Positions 11,236 to 19,780 of a stretch of DNA of 44,777 nt are shown here, piece after piece. The stretch is taken from assembly GCF_027322205.1 (NCBI RefSeq), contig NZ_DAHVHY010000010.1, forward strand, positions 1-44,777, given 5' to 3'. The position numbers and the translations under genes are program-made. Source of the DNA: Acidithiobacillus sp. GTDB lineage: Bacteria > Pseudomonadota > Gammaproteobacteria > Acidithiobacillales > Acidithiobacillaceae. The notes under the pieces are model-generated. The model did no database searches, was not told where the DNA came from, and saw only the letters and a list, made by a program, of their open reading frames with translations. The stretch's first letter is position 1. The number at the start of each line of letters is the position of its first letter.

Positions 11236-11412
11236 GCATTGACCGAGTTATGCAACTCACCGCGCTGCTATTGGGTCATGGAGGCAACCTGGTTAAGGCC
11301 CAACAAACACGGTTTTGTTTGAATGACTTAGTACCTTGTCTGGTCGACGGAAAGATTTTTTCGCTTTCCGGCTGGAAGCTATTCGGGATATAAACGCGGG
11401 GCTGGAAATGTA

Positions 11413-11428
11413 TGGCATAAAACCTGCT
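11413..11428 (+). promoter_or_regulatory. sigma54 promoter of the receiver-draT-draG-nifA unit
   Basis: TGGCATAAAACCTGCT has GG-N10-GC spacing; it departs from TGGCAC-N5-TTGCA at the sixth base and in CTGCT. The predicted start near 11439 lies 39 bp before the first gene. If it works, nifA lies in a unit that NifA itself turns on. Confidence 0.65.
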
Positions 11429-11477
11429 TTGATTACCCATTCAAGCAGGAAGGCTTGCTCAGTTTTGGGAGGACGAT

Positions 11478-11864
11478 ATGCAGATCGGTGTGGATTGTAA
11501 TCTCGCGGTGGGTAATCGGCGCATTTTTGTGCTGGATACGGATGAAATCGGGCGCATGGCAGTGCAATTCATGCTTCATGATGAATATGAAACCCACGAA
11601 ATCGCCAGTCTCCAGGCCGCTGTCGCCAAGGCTCAGGATTGGCCGCCTGACCTGATCATTCTCGGCGAGGCGCTGCTGGACGACGGCAGGTTGACCGTGG
11701 AGATGGTGAGCGAACAATTTCCCAAGGCACGACTGATGCTCGTGGTGGGGGAAGCGCGTTCCGCCCTGAGCCAGCCCGTAATCAGTAAAGGATTCGTGTT
11801 CCTCCATAAGCCCCTGCGGCTCGAAGATATCCGCGCCAAGGTGGCTGCCGTGTTGCAGAATTAG
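11478..11864 (+). CDS. degenerate receiver-domain protein (pseudo-receiver)
   Basis: A 128-aa stand-alone receiver-like domain: RIFVLDTDE gives the acidic pair at residues 20-23, PDLIILG the third strand, and FLHKPLRLEDI the conserved Lys-Pro at 111-112. The phospho-accepting aspartate expected at the end of the third strand is glycine (Gly63), so classical phosphorylation should not occur. There is no output domain. It is the first gene of the draT-draG-nifA unit with GGGAGG before its ATG, so it may be a protein-protein adaptor for DraT/DraG or NifA. The family role is unknown to me. Confidence 0.85.
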   Translation: MQIGVDCNLAVGNRRIFVLDTDEIGRMAVQFMLHDEYETHEIASLQAAVAKAQDWPPDLIILGEALLDDGRLTVEMVSEQFPKARLMLVVGEARSALSQPVISKGFVFLHKPLRLEDIRAKVAAVLQN

Positions 11865-11881
11865 TCGCCGCAAGGACGCTT

Positions 11882-12709
11882 TTGTCAGCCGCGAACCCAC
11901 CAGAGGAGCAGCGCCCCGCCCGTTCACCGGTCGCCAATCCCGGTAGCAATCTGACCGGGATTCCGTCCGGGCTGTTGATCAGCGCTGAATTTCATGCGTT
12001 CCCGATGCCGCTACATATCGCCGGGGTGCGCGATGGGCACCCTGCGCTTTTCCAGGGATTGTCTCTGGTGCGGGAACAGGGCGAGGCGGGACAGGTCTTC
12101 CAGGCGTACATGGAAGAGATTTTTGCTGGCGGACATGACCGGACGAAGGGCCGACGCTTCAGGGCCAGCTATTTACGCCTGCTCAAAGGTTGGGGATATG
12201 ACAGCAATTCGCCGGAAGGTGCGGTCATGAAGGGCTGGGTGGAGAGCCGGTTCGGGATCGCGCCGAACTTTCACCGGCAAGTGATCGGCCGTGTGGGTGA
12301 TGCCGCTTGGATTCAGTATATGACCGACAAAATGTCAGGGCGATTTGATAACAATGCGATCTGGTTGCAGCTTGACCTTTTGTTTGAATTCGCACAATGG
12401 TCGGCGCGACGTTTTCTGGCATCCGGACAACGGCATCTGCGCTTGTTCCGGGGAACCAATGATTTTGCCGAACATCCTATTCTCTGGAAGGCCGGAGCGC
12501 GGCAGGGGGTGATCCGGCTGAACAATCTGGTGTCCTTCAGCGACGACAGAGATGTGGCTGGCGCATTCGGCGATTGCATAATGGAGGTGGAAGTACCTTT
12601 GGTAAAACTGCTCTTCTTCAAGGGCCTGCTGCCATGTCGCGCCCTCCAAGCGGAGAGTGAGTATCTGGTGATCGGCGGTGAATACGCGGCACACATGCAC
12701 TATTACTGA
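11882..12709 (+). CDS. draT: DraT, dinitrogenase reductase ADP-ribosyltransferase
   Basis: DraT uses NAD+ to ADP-ribosylate an arginine of NifH and shut nitrogenase off when ammonium appears or energy falls. The 275-aa protein shows the family blocks ISAEFHAFPMPLHIAGVRD, KGRRFRASYLRLLKGWGYD and LRLFRGTNDF. The start is TTG at 11882 with AAGGA 5 nt upstream; no ATG or GTG fits before the conserved region. It lies 17 bp after the pseudo-receiver and 9 bp before draG. The proline-rich first 25 residues are variable. Confidence 0.93.
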   Translation: MSAANPPEEQRPARSPVANPGSNLTGIPSGLLISAEFHAFPMPLHIAGVRDGHPALFQGLSLVREQGEAGQVFQAYMEEIFAGGHDRTKGRRFRASYLRLLKGWGYDSNSPEGAVMKGWVESRFGIAPNFHRQVIGRVGDAAWIQYMTDKMSGRFDNNAIWLQLDLLFEFAQWSARRFLASGQRHLRLFRGTNDFAEHPILWKAGARQGVIRLNNLVSFSDDRDVAGAFGDCIMEVEVPLVKLLFFKGLLPCRALQAESEYLVIGGEYAAHMHYY

Positions 12710-12718
12710 GGACGAGAA

Positions 12719-14107
12719 ATGGGCTATGACTTGCGGGAGAGAGCATTAGGTGCCTACCTGGGATTGGCGGTCGGGGATGCCCTGGGCGCGACGGTGGAGT
12801 TCATGAGTCCCACGGAAATTCGGGAGGAATATGGCGTCCACCGCAATATGATCGGTGGCGGTTGGCTGCATTTGCAGCCCGGACAGGTGACCGACGATAC
12901 CCAGATGTGTCTGGTGTTGGGGCGGAGCATCCTTGCCGATGAACAATGGTCCATTACCCGCTTTGGCGAGGGGATGGTGCAGTGGTTGCGCGGCCATCCC
13001 GTGGATGTGGGCAATACCTGCCGCCGGGGAATCCGGCGCTTTATGCTCAACGGCAGTACCGCCGCCGAACCGGCGGAATGGGATGCCGGCAATGGTGCGT
13101 GCGTACGCAATCTCCCCGTGGTGCTGGCCACCCTGGACGCCCCCGCGGCCTTCCGGCAGATCAGTGCGGAACAGGCGCATCTGACCCACCATCACCCGCT
13201 GTCGGATATCGCCACCCTGACGCTGGGGGAGATGTTGCGCTGCGCGCTGCGCGGTGACGGCGTTTCAGCCGTGCGGCGCCTGGCGGATGCACTGGTTGCA
13301 CGGTACCCGGAATTCGATTTCAAAGAAATTCCCCAGGCACCTACGCCCTATATTGTGGATACGGTGCGTGCCGTCCTGTATGCGCTGCTTCATACCGATA
13401 ATTTTAAAGACTGCCTGATGACGGTGGTAAATCAGGGTGGGGATGCGGACACCACGGGCGCCATCGCGGGAATGCTGGCAGGAGGCCTGTACGGGATCTA
13501 CGGGCTTCCCAATGCCTGGCTGAAGCGTCTGGACTCCGCGGTTCAGAAAGAAATCGCGGCGCAGGTGGATCAGCTTCTGACCTGGGGTGAGCGGGCGGAT
13601 CATGAGCAGTTGCCAGCCAGCATACCGTTGCGTGTCTTATTCTACGAAAAACCAGGCTGTGCCAATAATGCGCGGCAGAAAGCACTGTTGACGGCCGCAG
13701 GCTGTGTGCTGGAGGTACATGACTTATTGAAGACCGCCTGGACGGCGGCAACCCTGCGCCCCTATTTTGCGGATCGACCAGTCGCCGAGTGGTTCAACCC
13801 GGCCTCGCCGCGGGTAAAGTCGGGAGAGATCGTTCCGGAGGCGTTTACGGAAGCCGGGGCACTCGCCGCGATGCTGTCCGACCCACTCCTCATTCGGCGC
13901 CCGCTCATGGCAGCGGCGGGCGCCAAAACCGCCGGTTTTTCTGAGGATCAATTACGCCTGTGGACGTCCGTATCTCTTGACGTGTATGCTGAAGTCGCTG
14001 GCGTTGGTGCCGACCATTGTCGGCGTTCTGTGCCTTGCCCAAGTGTCAGGCAGACCCACAGGCTCACCAAAACCCCAGCCGCCTCATCCCACGCCAACGC
14101 CTCCTGA
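12719..14107 (+). CDS. draG: DraG ADP-ribosylglycohydrolase fused to an ArsC-like domain
   Basis: Residues 1-295 form a full DraG, which removes ADP-ribose from NifH: GLAVGDALGATVE, metal-binding VTDDTQM near residue 60, and NQGGDADTTGAIAG near 240-250. Residues 300-405 are a second domain of the nitrogenase-associated ArsC/Spx thioredoxin-fold family, with YEKPGCANNARQKALL (Cys near 313) and LIRRPLM. That domain is usually a separate small protein in nif clusters. A 55-residue tail without clear homology follows. DraG alone is about 290-300 aa, so 462 aa is a true fusion; the frame is continuous with no sign of an error. nifA starts 25 bp later. Confidence 0.92.
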   Translation: MGYDLRERALGAYLGLAVGDALGATVEFMSPTEIREEYGVHRNMIGGGWLHLQPGQVTDDTQMCLVLGRSILADEQWSITRFGEGMVQWLRGHPVDVGNTCRRGIRRFMLNGSTAAEPAEWDAGNGACVRNLPVVLATLDAPAAFRQISAEQAHLTHHHPLSDIATLTLGEMLRCALRGDGVSAVRRLADALVARYPEFDFKEIPQAPTPYIVDTVRAVLYALLHTDNFKDCLMTVVNQGGDADTTGAIAGMLAGGLYGIYGLPNAWLKRLDSAVQKEIAAQVDQLLTWGERADHEQLPASIPLRVLFYEKPGCANNARQKALLTAAGCVLEVHDLLKTAWTAATLRPYFADRPVAEWFNPASPRVKSGEIVPEAFTEAGALAAMLSDPLLIRRPLMAAAGAKTAGFSEDQLRLWTSVSLDVYAEVAGVGADHCRRSVPCPSVRQTHRLTKTPAASSHANAS

Positions 14108-14132
14108 GCGCTGTAGAGAAGAGTGCCTTATC

Positions 14133-15770
14133 ATGAAAGATCACGTAACCCCCAACCATTTTCAGGAGCTGACGACCATCTACGAGGTGAGTAAGGTGCT
14201 CAGTTCCTCCATGGATCTTGAACACACCCTGAACGATGTTCTGAAGACGCTGGAAAGTCATCTGCATATCTCACCGTCCATGATTGTGTTGCGCATGAAC
14301 GAGGAAATAGTGGGGGTAATCGCTGCCACAGGTTTGTCTGTTGCGGAAATAGAACGGGGGCGTTATCGGTTAGGGGAGGGGATGATAGGCAAGATTATGC
14401 GTGCCGGCATGCCGATAGTGATTCCTGATGTCTCTCAGGAACCGGCTTTTCTGCACCGCGCCTTTGAACCGGAGATCAGTCAGCGCTTGCATGCCTTTGT
14501 AGGGGTGCCGATCAAGGTGGGGTATGAGTGTATCGGCGTGCTCGCCATCTATCGCAGTGAGCGACACAAGGGCGTGAGTTTCCGCTCTGATGTCCGCTTG
14601 TTGCAGATGATTGCCAATCTGGTAGGACAGACCGTTAATCTGCATCAGGGTATCTCGGCGGAACGAAACCGTCTTTTGCAGGAAAAGCATCGTCTACAGA
14701 AGGAATTACAGAAACGCTACAGCATCAAAAATGTTATCGGCAACAGCCGGGCCATGCAGGCGGTGTTTTCTGACGTGCACCAAGCGGCGCCAGGCAAGGC
14801 GACCGTGTTGCTGCGCGGTGAGTCGGGCACCGGCAAGGAGGTCATCGCCCGCGCCATTCACTATCTCAGCCCCCGTCGCGACAAAGCCTTTGTTTCGCTC
14901 AATTGCGCGGCGCTTCCCGAAAGTATTCTCGAATCAGAGCTTTTCGGACATGAGCGCGGTGCGTTTACCGGCGCCACCCAGGAGCGCAAGGGGCGTTTTG
15001 AACTGGCAGACGGTGGCACCCTGTTTCTCGACGAGATCGGCGATATCTCTCCGGCTTTTCAGGCCAAGCTCTTACGGGTATTACAGGAGCGCGAATTCGA
15101 GCGGGTGGGCGGTAGCCAGACCCGGCGCGTCAATGTGCGTATTATCACTGCCACCAATCGCAATCTCGAAGAGGCGGTGAGCAAGGGCGAGTTCCGCGCC
15201 GATCTCTACTACCGGATCAATGTCGTCAGTATTTTCCTGCCCCCGCTGCGGGAACGTCGTGAGGATATCCCCGCCTTGATCGAACATTTCCTCGCCCGTT
15301 ACAACGCCGAGAATCAGCGCAAACTGACCCTCACTCCGGAGGCTTTGCAAACCATGGTGTCCTGCTATTGGCCGGGTAACGTGCGGGAACTGGAAAACTG
15401 CGTCGAACGCACCGCCACCATGATGCGCGGTGATATCATCCGCAATCTCGACGTGCCCTGTCAGCGCAATCAGTGTCTCTCCATGGCCCTGCGACCGTTG
15501 GAAGGAAGCCATCCCATCGTCACCATGAAGATGTCAGGCAATAGCAGTATACCGCTCCCCGTAATGCCCGAATCTGCGGAGCAAGTGGTGGATGCAGTGG
15601 CGGCAAGCGATGTGGAGGGTTCCCCACCTTTGTCGGAACGGGATCGCCTGATCCAGGCCATGGACCGCTGTGGCTGGGTACAAGCCAAAGCCGCTCGTTT
15701 GTTGGGGACGACTACCCGCAAACTTGGTTATGCCCTCAATAAACACGGTGTAGAAGTTAAAAAACTCTAA
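14133..15770 (+). CDS. nifA: NifA, sigma54-dependent activator of nif genes
   Basis: 545 aa. An N-terminal GAF domain spans about residues 20-170. The AAA+ domain has Walker A GESGTGKE near 229, the sigma54-contact loop GAFTGA near 275 and Walker [10 protein letters not shown] near 300. A Fis-type helix-turn-helix lies at the C-terminus ([19 protein letters not shown]). Cysteines 411, 423, 443 and 448 give exactly C-x11-C-x19-C-x4-C, the mark of directly oxygen-sensitive NifA. No nifL is nearby. An open frame continues upstream of 14133 with a signal-like stretch but overlaps draG and is not the likely start; the ribosome site at the chosen ATG is weak. Confidence 0.96.
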   Translation: MKDHVTPNHFQELTTIYEVSKVLSSSMDLEHTLNDVLKTLESHLHISPSMIVLRMNEEIVGVIAATGLSVAEIERGRYRLGEGMIGKIMRAGMPIVIPDVSQEPAFLHRAFEPEISQRLHAFVGVPIKVGYECIGVLAIYRSERHKGVSFRSDVRLLQMIANLVGQTVNLHQGISAERNRLLQEKHRLQKELQKRYSIKNVIGNSRAMQAVFSDVHQAAPGKATVLLRGESGTGKEVIARAIHYLSPRRDKAFVSLNCAALPESILESELFGHERGAFTGATQERKGRFELADGGTLFLDEIGDISPAFQAKLLRVLQEREFERVGGSQTRRVNVRIITATNRNLEEAVSKGEFRADLYYRINVVSIFLPPLRERREDIPALIEHFLARYNAENQRKLTLTPEALQTMVSCYWPGNVRELENCVERTATMMRGDIIRNLDVPCQRNQCLSMALRPLEGSHPIVTMKMSGNSSIPLPVMPESAEQVVDAVAASDVEGSPPLSERDRLIQAMDRCGWVQAKAARLLGTTTRKLGYALNKHGVEVKKL

Positions 15771-15807
15771 ATTCGCGCCTGCCGTACTATTTTCACCCCT
15801 CCTCGTT

Positions 15808-15823
15808 TGTCCGATTTTCGACA
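15808..15823. promoter_or_regulatory. NifA upstream activator sequence for nifB
   Basis: TGTCCGATTTTCGACA is a perfect TGT-N10-ACA site, about 120-135 bp upstream of the predicted nifB transcription start. Confidence 0.8.
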
Positions 15824-15885
15824 ATTTTCGCCGCAGTGCTGAAAATGCACGTAATGTTACCGACAAAGCACCGGATGGTTTAATC

Positions 15886-15898
15886 TAATATATTGAAA
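15886..15898. promoter_or_regulatory. probable IHF site before nifB
   Basis: TAATATATTGAAA matches the reverse IHF consensus YAANNNNTTGATW at all defined positions but one. It lies between the NifA site and the sigma54 promoter, as expected. Confidence 0.45.
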
Positions 15899-15916
15899 AA
15901 CAAAGGCAGCATATGC

Positions 15917-15932
15917 TGGCATCACTTTTGCT
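15917..15932 (+). promoter_or_regulatory. sigma54 promoter of the nifB operon
   Basis: TGGCATCACTTTTGCT has GG-N10-GC spacing and differs from consensus at the sixth base only. The predicted start is near 15943, about 90 bp before nifB. Confidence 0.88.
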
Positions 15933-16033
15933 AAAGGTAATGTAAGCGTCAGCTTCTTAGGAGCAAGCCGATACATCCATGAGGCGCGCGGTTTTCCATC
16001 GTTCACTGAAGATCCGTATGGAGGATTACGCCC

Positions 16034-17602
16034 ATGGCATCCCAAATAATTTCTCTTTCCAGTATTGCCACACCCAATAATGGGGTGGATCTGGATGAGA
16101 TCATGCAGCAAAAGGCAGAACACCAAGGTTGTGGTACGAGCGGCGGTTCCGGCAAGGCCAGTTGTGGCACCGGAGCAGGGCAGGGAGATCTGGCACCGGA
16201 GATATGGGAAAAGGTCAAGAATCACCCCTGTTATAGCGAAGAAGCGCATCATCATTACGCCCGTATGCACGTTGCGGTGGCGCCCGCCTGCAATATCCAG
16301 TGCAATTACTGTAACCGCAAATATGACTGCGCCAACGAAAGTCGGCCGGGTGTCGTCAGTGAAAAATTGACGCCGGAGCAAGCGGCCAAAAAGGTGCTGG
16401 CCGTGGCCTCCACCATTCCGCAAATGACTGTGTTGGGCGTTGCCGGTCCGGGGGATCCTCTGGCCAACCCCGAGAAAACTTTCAAGACCTTTGAACTGAT
16501 CTCGAAAACAGCACCGGATATAAAGCTCTGCCTGTCCACCAATGGCCTGGCACTCCCTGACCATGTGGATACCATTGCCGGTTTCAATGTGGATCACGTC
16601 ACCATCACCATCAATATGGTGGATGCGGATGTAGGCGCCCAGATCTATCCTTGGATTTACTATAAAAACAAGCGTTACAAGGGGCGTGAAGCGGCGCAGA
16701 TACTCACCGATCGGCAAATGCAGGGACTGGAAATGCTGACCGAGCGCGGCATCCTCTGTAAGGTGAATTCGGTCATGATCCCCGGCATCAATGATCACCA
16801 TCTGGTGGAAGTCAACCGGGCAGTCAAGAGCCGCGGGGCCTTCCTCCACAACATCATGCCCCTGATTTCTGCGCCTGAACATGGCACGGTTTTTGGTTTG
16901 AACGGCCAGCGTGGCCCGACCGCGCAGGAACTCAAATCCCTGCAGGACAGTTGCGAAGGCGAAATGAACATGATGCGCCACTGTCGGCAATGCCGGGCGG
17001 ACGCGGTGGGTCTGCTGGGCGAAGACCGTTCGGCGGAGTTCACGACCGAAGCCGTAATGGCGATGGATGTGGAATACGACCTCGAATCGCGCAAGGCCTA
17101 TCAGTCGCTGGTGGAGCAGGAACGTCAGGCGACGGCGGACGCCAAGCGGGCGGAATTGGAAACCCTGGCCGGCGAGCAATCCGATGTCAAAATTCTCATC
17201 GCGGTGGCGACGAAAGGCAGCGGGCGGGTCAATGAGCACTTCGGTCATGCCACCGAGTTTCAGATTTATGAGGCGAGTGCGTCCGGGGCGAAGTTTGTCG
17301 GCCACCGTCGCGTGGACCTCTATTGCCAGGGCGGTTATGGCGAAGAGGAAGCCCTGGAAAGCACCGTCATCCGTGCGATCAACGATTGTACGGCAGTTTT
17401 TGTGGCCAAGATCGGTGGCTGTCCGAAAGCCTCGCTGGAGGCGGCCGGAATCGATGCGGTGGATCGCTACGCTTTTGAATATATCGAGCAGTCAGTCATT
17501 GCCTACTATCGGGATTATCTCGATAACATCCGTAGCGGGGCCATTGTCCATGGCCAGCGTGGAGATGCGGAGATTCGGCAGGGGGCGTATGTAGCTGCCT
17601 AA
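16034..17602 (+). CDS. nifB: NifB, radical SAM FeMo-co core synthase
   Basis: NifB fuses two [4Fe-4S] clusters and inserts carbide to make the 8Fe core of FeMo-co. The 522-aa protein has the radical SAM motif CxxxCxxC at Cys86, 90 and 93 (CNIQCNYC). Other conserved cysteines are in [14 protein letters not shown] and [13 protein letters not shown]-terminal NifX-like domain (about residues 395-500) contains [19 protein letters not shown] precedes the ATG by 9 nt. It heads a long plus-strand operon behind a NifA/sigma54-type promoter. Confidence 0.97.
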   Translation: MASQIISLSSIATPNNGVDLDEIMQQKAEHQGCGTSGGSGKASCGTGAGQGDLAPEIWEKVKNHPCYSEEAHHHYARMHVAVAPACNIQCNYCNRKYDCANESRPGVVSEKLTPEQAAKKVLAVASTIPQMTVLGVAGPGDPLANPEKTFKTFELISKTAPDIKLCLSTNGLALPDHVDTIAGFNVDHVTITINMVDADVGAQIYPWIYYKNKRYKGREAAQILTDRQMQGLEMLTERGILCKVNSVMIPGINDHHLVEVNRAVKSRGAFLHNIMPLISAPEHGTVFGLNGQRGPTAQELKSLQDSCEGEMNMMRHCRQCRADAVGLLGEDRSAEFTTEAVMAMDVEYDLESRKAYQSLVEQERQATADAKRAELETLAGEQSDVKILIAVATKGSGRVNEHFGHATEFQIYEASASGAKFVGHRRVDLYCQGGYGEEEALESTVIRAINDCTAVFVAKIGGCPKASLEAAGIDAVDRYAFEYIEQSVIAYYRDYLDNIRSGAIVHGQRGDAEIRQGAYVAA

Positions 17603-17609
17603 GGTTATC

Positions 17610-17634
17610 GGGGGAGATATCCTCCCCCATTTTT
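17610..17634 (+). terminator. terminator-like attenuator between nifB and fdxN
   Basis: Arms GGGGGAG / CTCCCCC around a 5-nt loop are followed by ATTTTT, the form of an intrinsic terminator, 8 bp after nifB. Fifteen co-oriented genes follow without another obvious promoter, so it probably acts as partial attenuation, giving more NifB than downstream products. Confidence 0.65.
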
Positions 17635-17652
17635 GTGAAAAGGAGAAACATC

Positions 17653-17871
17653 ATGGCTTTTAAAATCGTTAGTTCCCAATGCACCAGTTGTTCGGCCTGT
17701 GAACCGGAATGCCCGAATATGGCCATTTCCGAAAAGAATGGCACCTTTGTGATCGATCCGGCCAAGTGTACGGAATGCATAAACTATTTCGATGAACCGC
17801 AGTGTGTGGCGGTATGTCCGGTGGATGACACCTGCATCATTGATAACAACTATCCCCGTTACGTCGCTTAG
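17653..17871 (+). CDS. fdxN: nif-cluster 2[4Fe-4S] ferredoxin
   Basis: A 72-aa bacterial-type ferredoxin with [12 protein letters not shown] for one cluster and CTEC-x8-CVAVCP for the other; the 8-residue loop between the second and third cysteine of the second motif is typical of nifB-linked FdxN. In several diazotrophs FdxN supplies electrons to NifB. The start at 17653 has AGGAG upstream. It follows the hairpin after nifB. Confidence 0.93.
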   Translation: MAFKIVSSQCTSCSACEPECPNMAISEKNGTFVIDPAKCTECINYFDEPQCVAVCPVDDTCIIDNNYPRYVA

Positions 17872-17880
17872 GAGCCGGTC

Positions 17881-18216
17881 ATGGAACTCACCTTTACGCC
17901 TAAAGCGGAACGCTTTATCCAGCGGATGATCACCTTTGGTGGTGGAAATGCTGCCAGTGCTTTCCGCCTTGCGGTAAAGCCAGGCGGATGCTCCGGCCTC
18001 TCTTACGATTTTCGCATTGTCGACGCGGCGGAGCCCGGCGATGTGGCCATCACCAGTAATGGCATTCCGGTACTGCTGGAACAGAAGAGTGTCCCTTTTC
18101 TCAACGGCGTCGTCGTCGATTGCGAGGACAGCCTGATGAATACCGGGCTGGTCTTTACCAATCCCAATGCGGCGGCCAGTTGTGGTTGCGGAACTTCATT
18201 TACACCCAAGGAATAA
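17881..18216 (+). CDS. second nif-cluster A-type Fe-S carrier (IscA/HesB family)
   Basis: A 111-aa A-type carrier with the cysteine in PGGCSGLSYDF near residue 37 and the CGCG pair near residue 103. It differs clearly from the paralogue at 602-970 (for instance ITSNGIPVLLEQKS in the middle). It sits 9 bp after fdxN, so it may feed clusters to NifB; that is inferred from position. Confidence 0.92.
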   Translation: MELTFTPKAERFIQRMITFGGGNAASAFRLAVKPGGCSGLSYDFRIVDAAEPGDVAITSNGIPVLLEQKSVPFLNGVVVDCEDSLMNTGLVFTNPNAAASCGCGTSFTPKE

Positions 18217-18256
18217 AGCCGGGCCCCGGAAACGTCAAGATTGGAGGGAGGAAAAC

Positions 18257-18487
18257 ATGGAAACCTGGATCGTTCATCATACGAATACGACTATCCATCG
18301 TTGCGCAGCGAATACGGCAGCACTCCCCCCGCATCTCGACGATATCGATTTCCGCGGTGCGGAGATATTTACCCGCATACCAGCCAGGGAGCAACGTCAT
18401 CTCGCACGCGCTTACAGCAGTTATGTCTGCTGTGAGGAGTGCGAAGCGGCTCTGTTCAACCCCGTGAAGTGTAGGGGTGCAGCATGA
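18257..18487 (+). CDS. small Cys-containing nif-operon protein, 76 aa
   Basis: No family recognised. The protein has a lone cysteine near residue 16 and a C-terminal patch YVCCEECEAALFNPVKC with five cysteines, suggesting metal or Fe-S binding. The ATG at 18257 has GGAGG 5-6 nt upstream. Its stop overlaps the start of the TPR gene (ATGA), so the two are translationally coupled. It probably belongs functionally with the TPR and LRV proteins that follow. Confidence 0.8.
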   Translation: METWIVHHTNTTIHRCAANTAALPPHLDDIDFRGAEIFTRIPAREQRHLARAYSSYVCCEECEAALFNPVKCRGAA

Positions 18488-18996
18488 GCAATATCTGGGA
18501 CGACGAATGGTTGAACCGCCGTTACTATGAAGGCCTCCTACCGGAGGCGGCAGAACGCCATCTGCATCTCGCGGCGCGCTCTTATGCGGACGATGTGCGC
18601 GCCGAGGATCATCTGATGGATGCCATCGCCATCGCGCCCGAACACATGGTCGTTTACCTGGGTTTATACAAATTTTATTTCTATAAAGGCCGACTGAACG
18701 AGGCGCTGGCTACGGCCCGCATCTGTCTGCAGCGCAGCGCCGCGGAATTGGGTATTGATCCGGACTGGCGCAAGGTAATGGAGCGGCAGGCAGACTTTGG
18801 CAGTTTTGATGCTCCGCGGGCACGCTTTTATATGTTCGTGCTGAAAGCCTATGGTTACCTGCATTTGCGTCTGGGTCATCTGGCTACGGGCAGCAAAATC
18901 ATGGACAAACTCATCGAACTGGACCCGACGGACAAAATACAGGCGCGGGTGCTGCTGGAAGTCCTGCAAAAAAAAGAGGAGGACGACGATGAGTGA
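18484..18996 (+). CDS. TPR-like nif-operon protein, 170 aa
   Basis: An all-helical protein with TPR-like repeats: about residues 40-75 (AIAIAPEHMVVYLGLYKFYFYKGRLNEAL) and 120-155 (FVLKAYGYLHLRLGHLATG then KLIELDPTDK). It has a single non-motif Cys and an acidic tail. TPR proteins act as binding platforms; a partner among the nif maturation proteins is likely. It overlaps the upstream small gene by 4 bp and the LRV gene by 8 bp. Confidence 0.85.
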   Translation: MSNIWDDEWLNRRYYEGLLPEAAERHLHLAARSYADDVRAEDHLMDAIAIAPEHMVVYLGLYKFYFYKGRLNEALATARICLQRSAAELGIDPDWRKVMERQADFGSFDAPRARFYMFVLKAYGYLHLRLGHLATGSKIMDKLIELDPTDKIQARVLLEVLQKKEEDDDE

Positions 18997-19780
18997 TCCG
19001 GACGTGGCCATTGACTGGCAGGGCGCTGCCGTCTCCTGTGAAGCATGCCCTGAGCGCGGGATTCCAGAGGTGAAGTGCGAACCGTTGCATGCCTGTATGC
19101 ATGATCGTTACGCCAAAAGGGTGGATCGCTTTTTCCGCTGGAATCCGCAGATCGCCAAGGATTATCTGCAACACGGCTACTTTGAGGTGCGGGCTTGCGC
19201 CGCACGTTATGCGGATATTTTTCATCTGCCCGCACTGATGAACGATCCCGACGAAACCGTGCGCTGGGCGGTAGCGCAAAGACTCCCGCAACGCTATCTG
19301 CTGCGGATGATCCACGATCCGCATCGGGAAGTGCGTATCCGGGTTGCCGCGCGGCTGGATGACCGTAACCTGTCGGCCATGATGCACGATGCGGATTATT
19401 ACGTACGCCTGGAGGTGGTGCGGCGTCTGCCCAAAGGCCTGTTGCCGCTCATGATGCATGATTCCGATGTGGAGGTCCGGCGGGTTGTGGCCAAACGCAT
19501 CGGCGTGGATGCTCTGGTCAAAATGCTGCGGGACGATGACCCCGGGGTCCGTCTGGATGCCATTGAACGCGTACCGGTGTCGATCCTTTCCACCCTGGTG
19601 GAGGATGCGGATTGGCGCATCCGCTACGAGGTGGCGGCGCGCGGGAGCCGGGAAGCGGTAATCAGCCTGTTGGCGGATGCGGATCATGAGGTGCGTCGTT
19701 GCGCTGCGGAACGCCTGGGGAAAGGCGATACACTTTCCAGACAACGATTGCCAGGGGAGGGTGGGATATGGCCGGAATGA
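18989..19780 (+). CDS. leucine-rich repeat variant (LRV) protein with N-terminal Fe-S motif
   Basis: 263 aa. The N-terminus holds cysteines at 17, 20, 30 and 36, the type of [4Fe-4S] site known from the Azotobacter LRV protein encoded near nifB. From about residue 64 there are seven complete repeats of exactly 24 residues (pattern D-D--VR--VA-RL----L--MM-) and the start of an eighth. The array forms a right-handed superhelix in the known structure. It is presumably a binding or redox-sensing protein for nitrogenase assembly; its function is not established. The start at 18989 overlaps the TPR gene. Confidence 0.9.
   Translation: MSDPDVAIDWQGAAVSCEACPERGIPEVKCEPLHACMHDRYAKRVDRFFRWNPQIAKDYLQHGYFEVRACAARYADIFHLPALMNDPDETVRWAVAQRLPQRYLLRMIHDPHREVRIRVAARLDDRNLSAMMHDADYYVRLEVVRRLPKGLLPLMMHDSDVEVRRVVAKRIGVDALVKMLRDDDPGVRLDAIERVPVSILSTLVEDADWRIRYEVAARGSREAVISLLADADHEVRRCAAERLGKGDTLSRQRLPGEGGIWPE

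Noticed and set aside
13977-14132. Upstream extension of nifA with a signal-peptide-like stretch
   Set aside because: It overlaps the draG tail in another frame, has a proline-rich low-complexity end, and NifA proteins start near the chosen ATG.
18989-19780. Tandem 72-bp units in the LRV gene as a CRISPR or satellite repeat
   Set aside because: The period comes from 24-residue protein repeats; DNA identity between units is low and there are no spacers.
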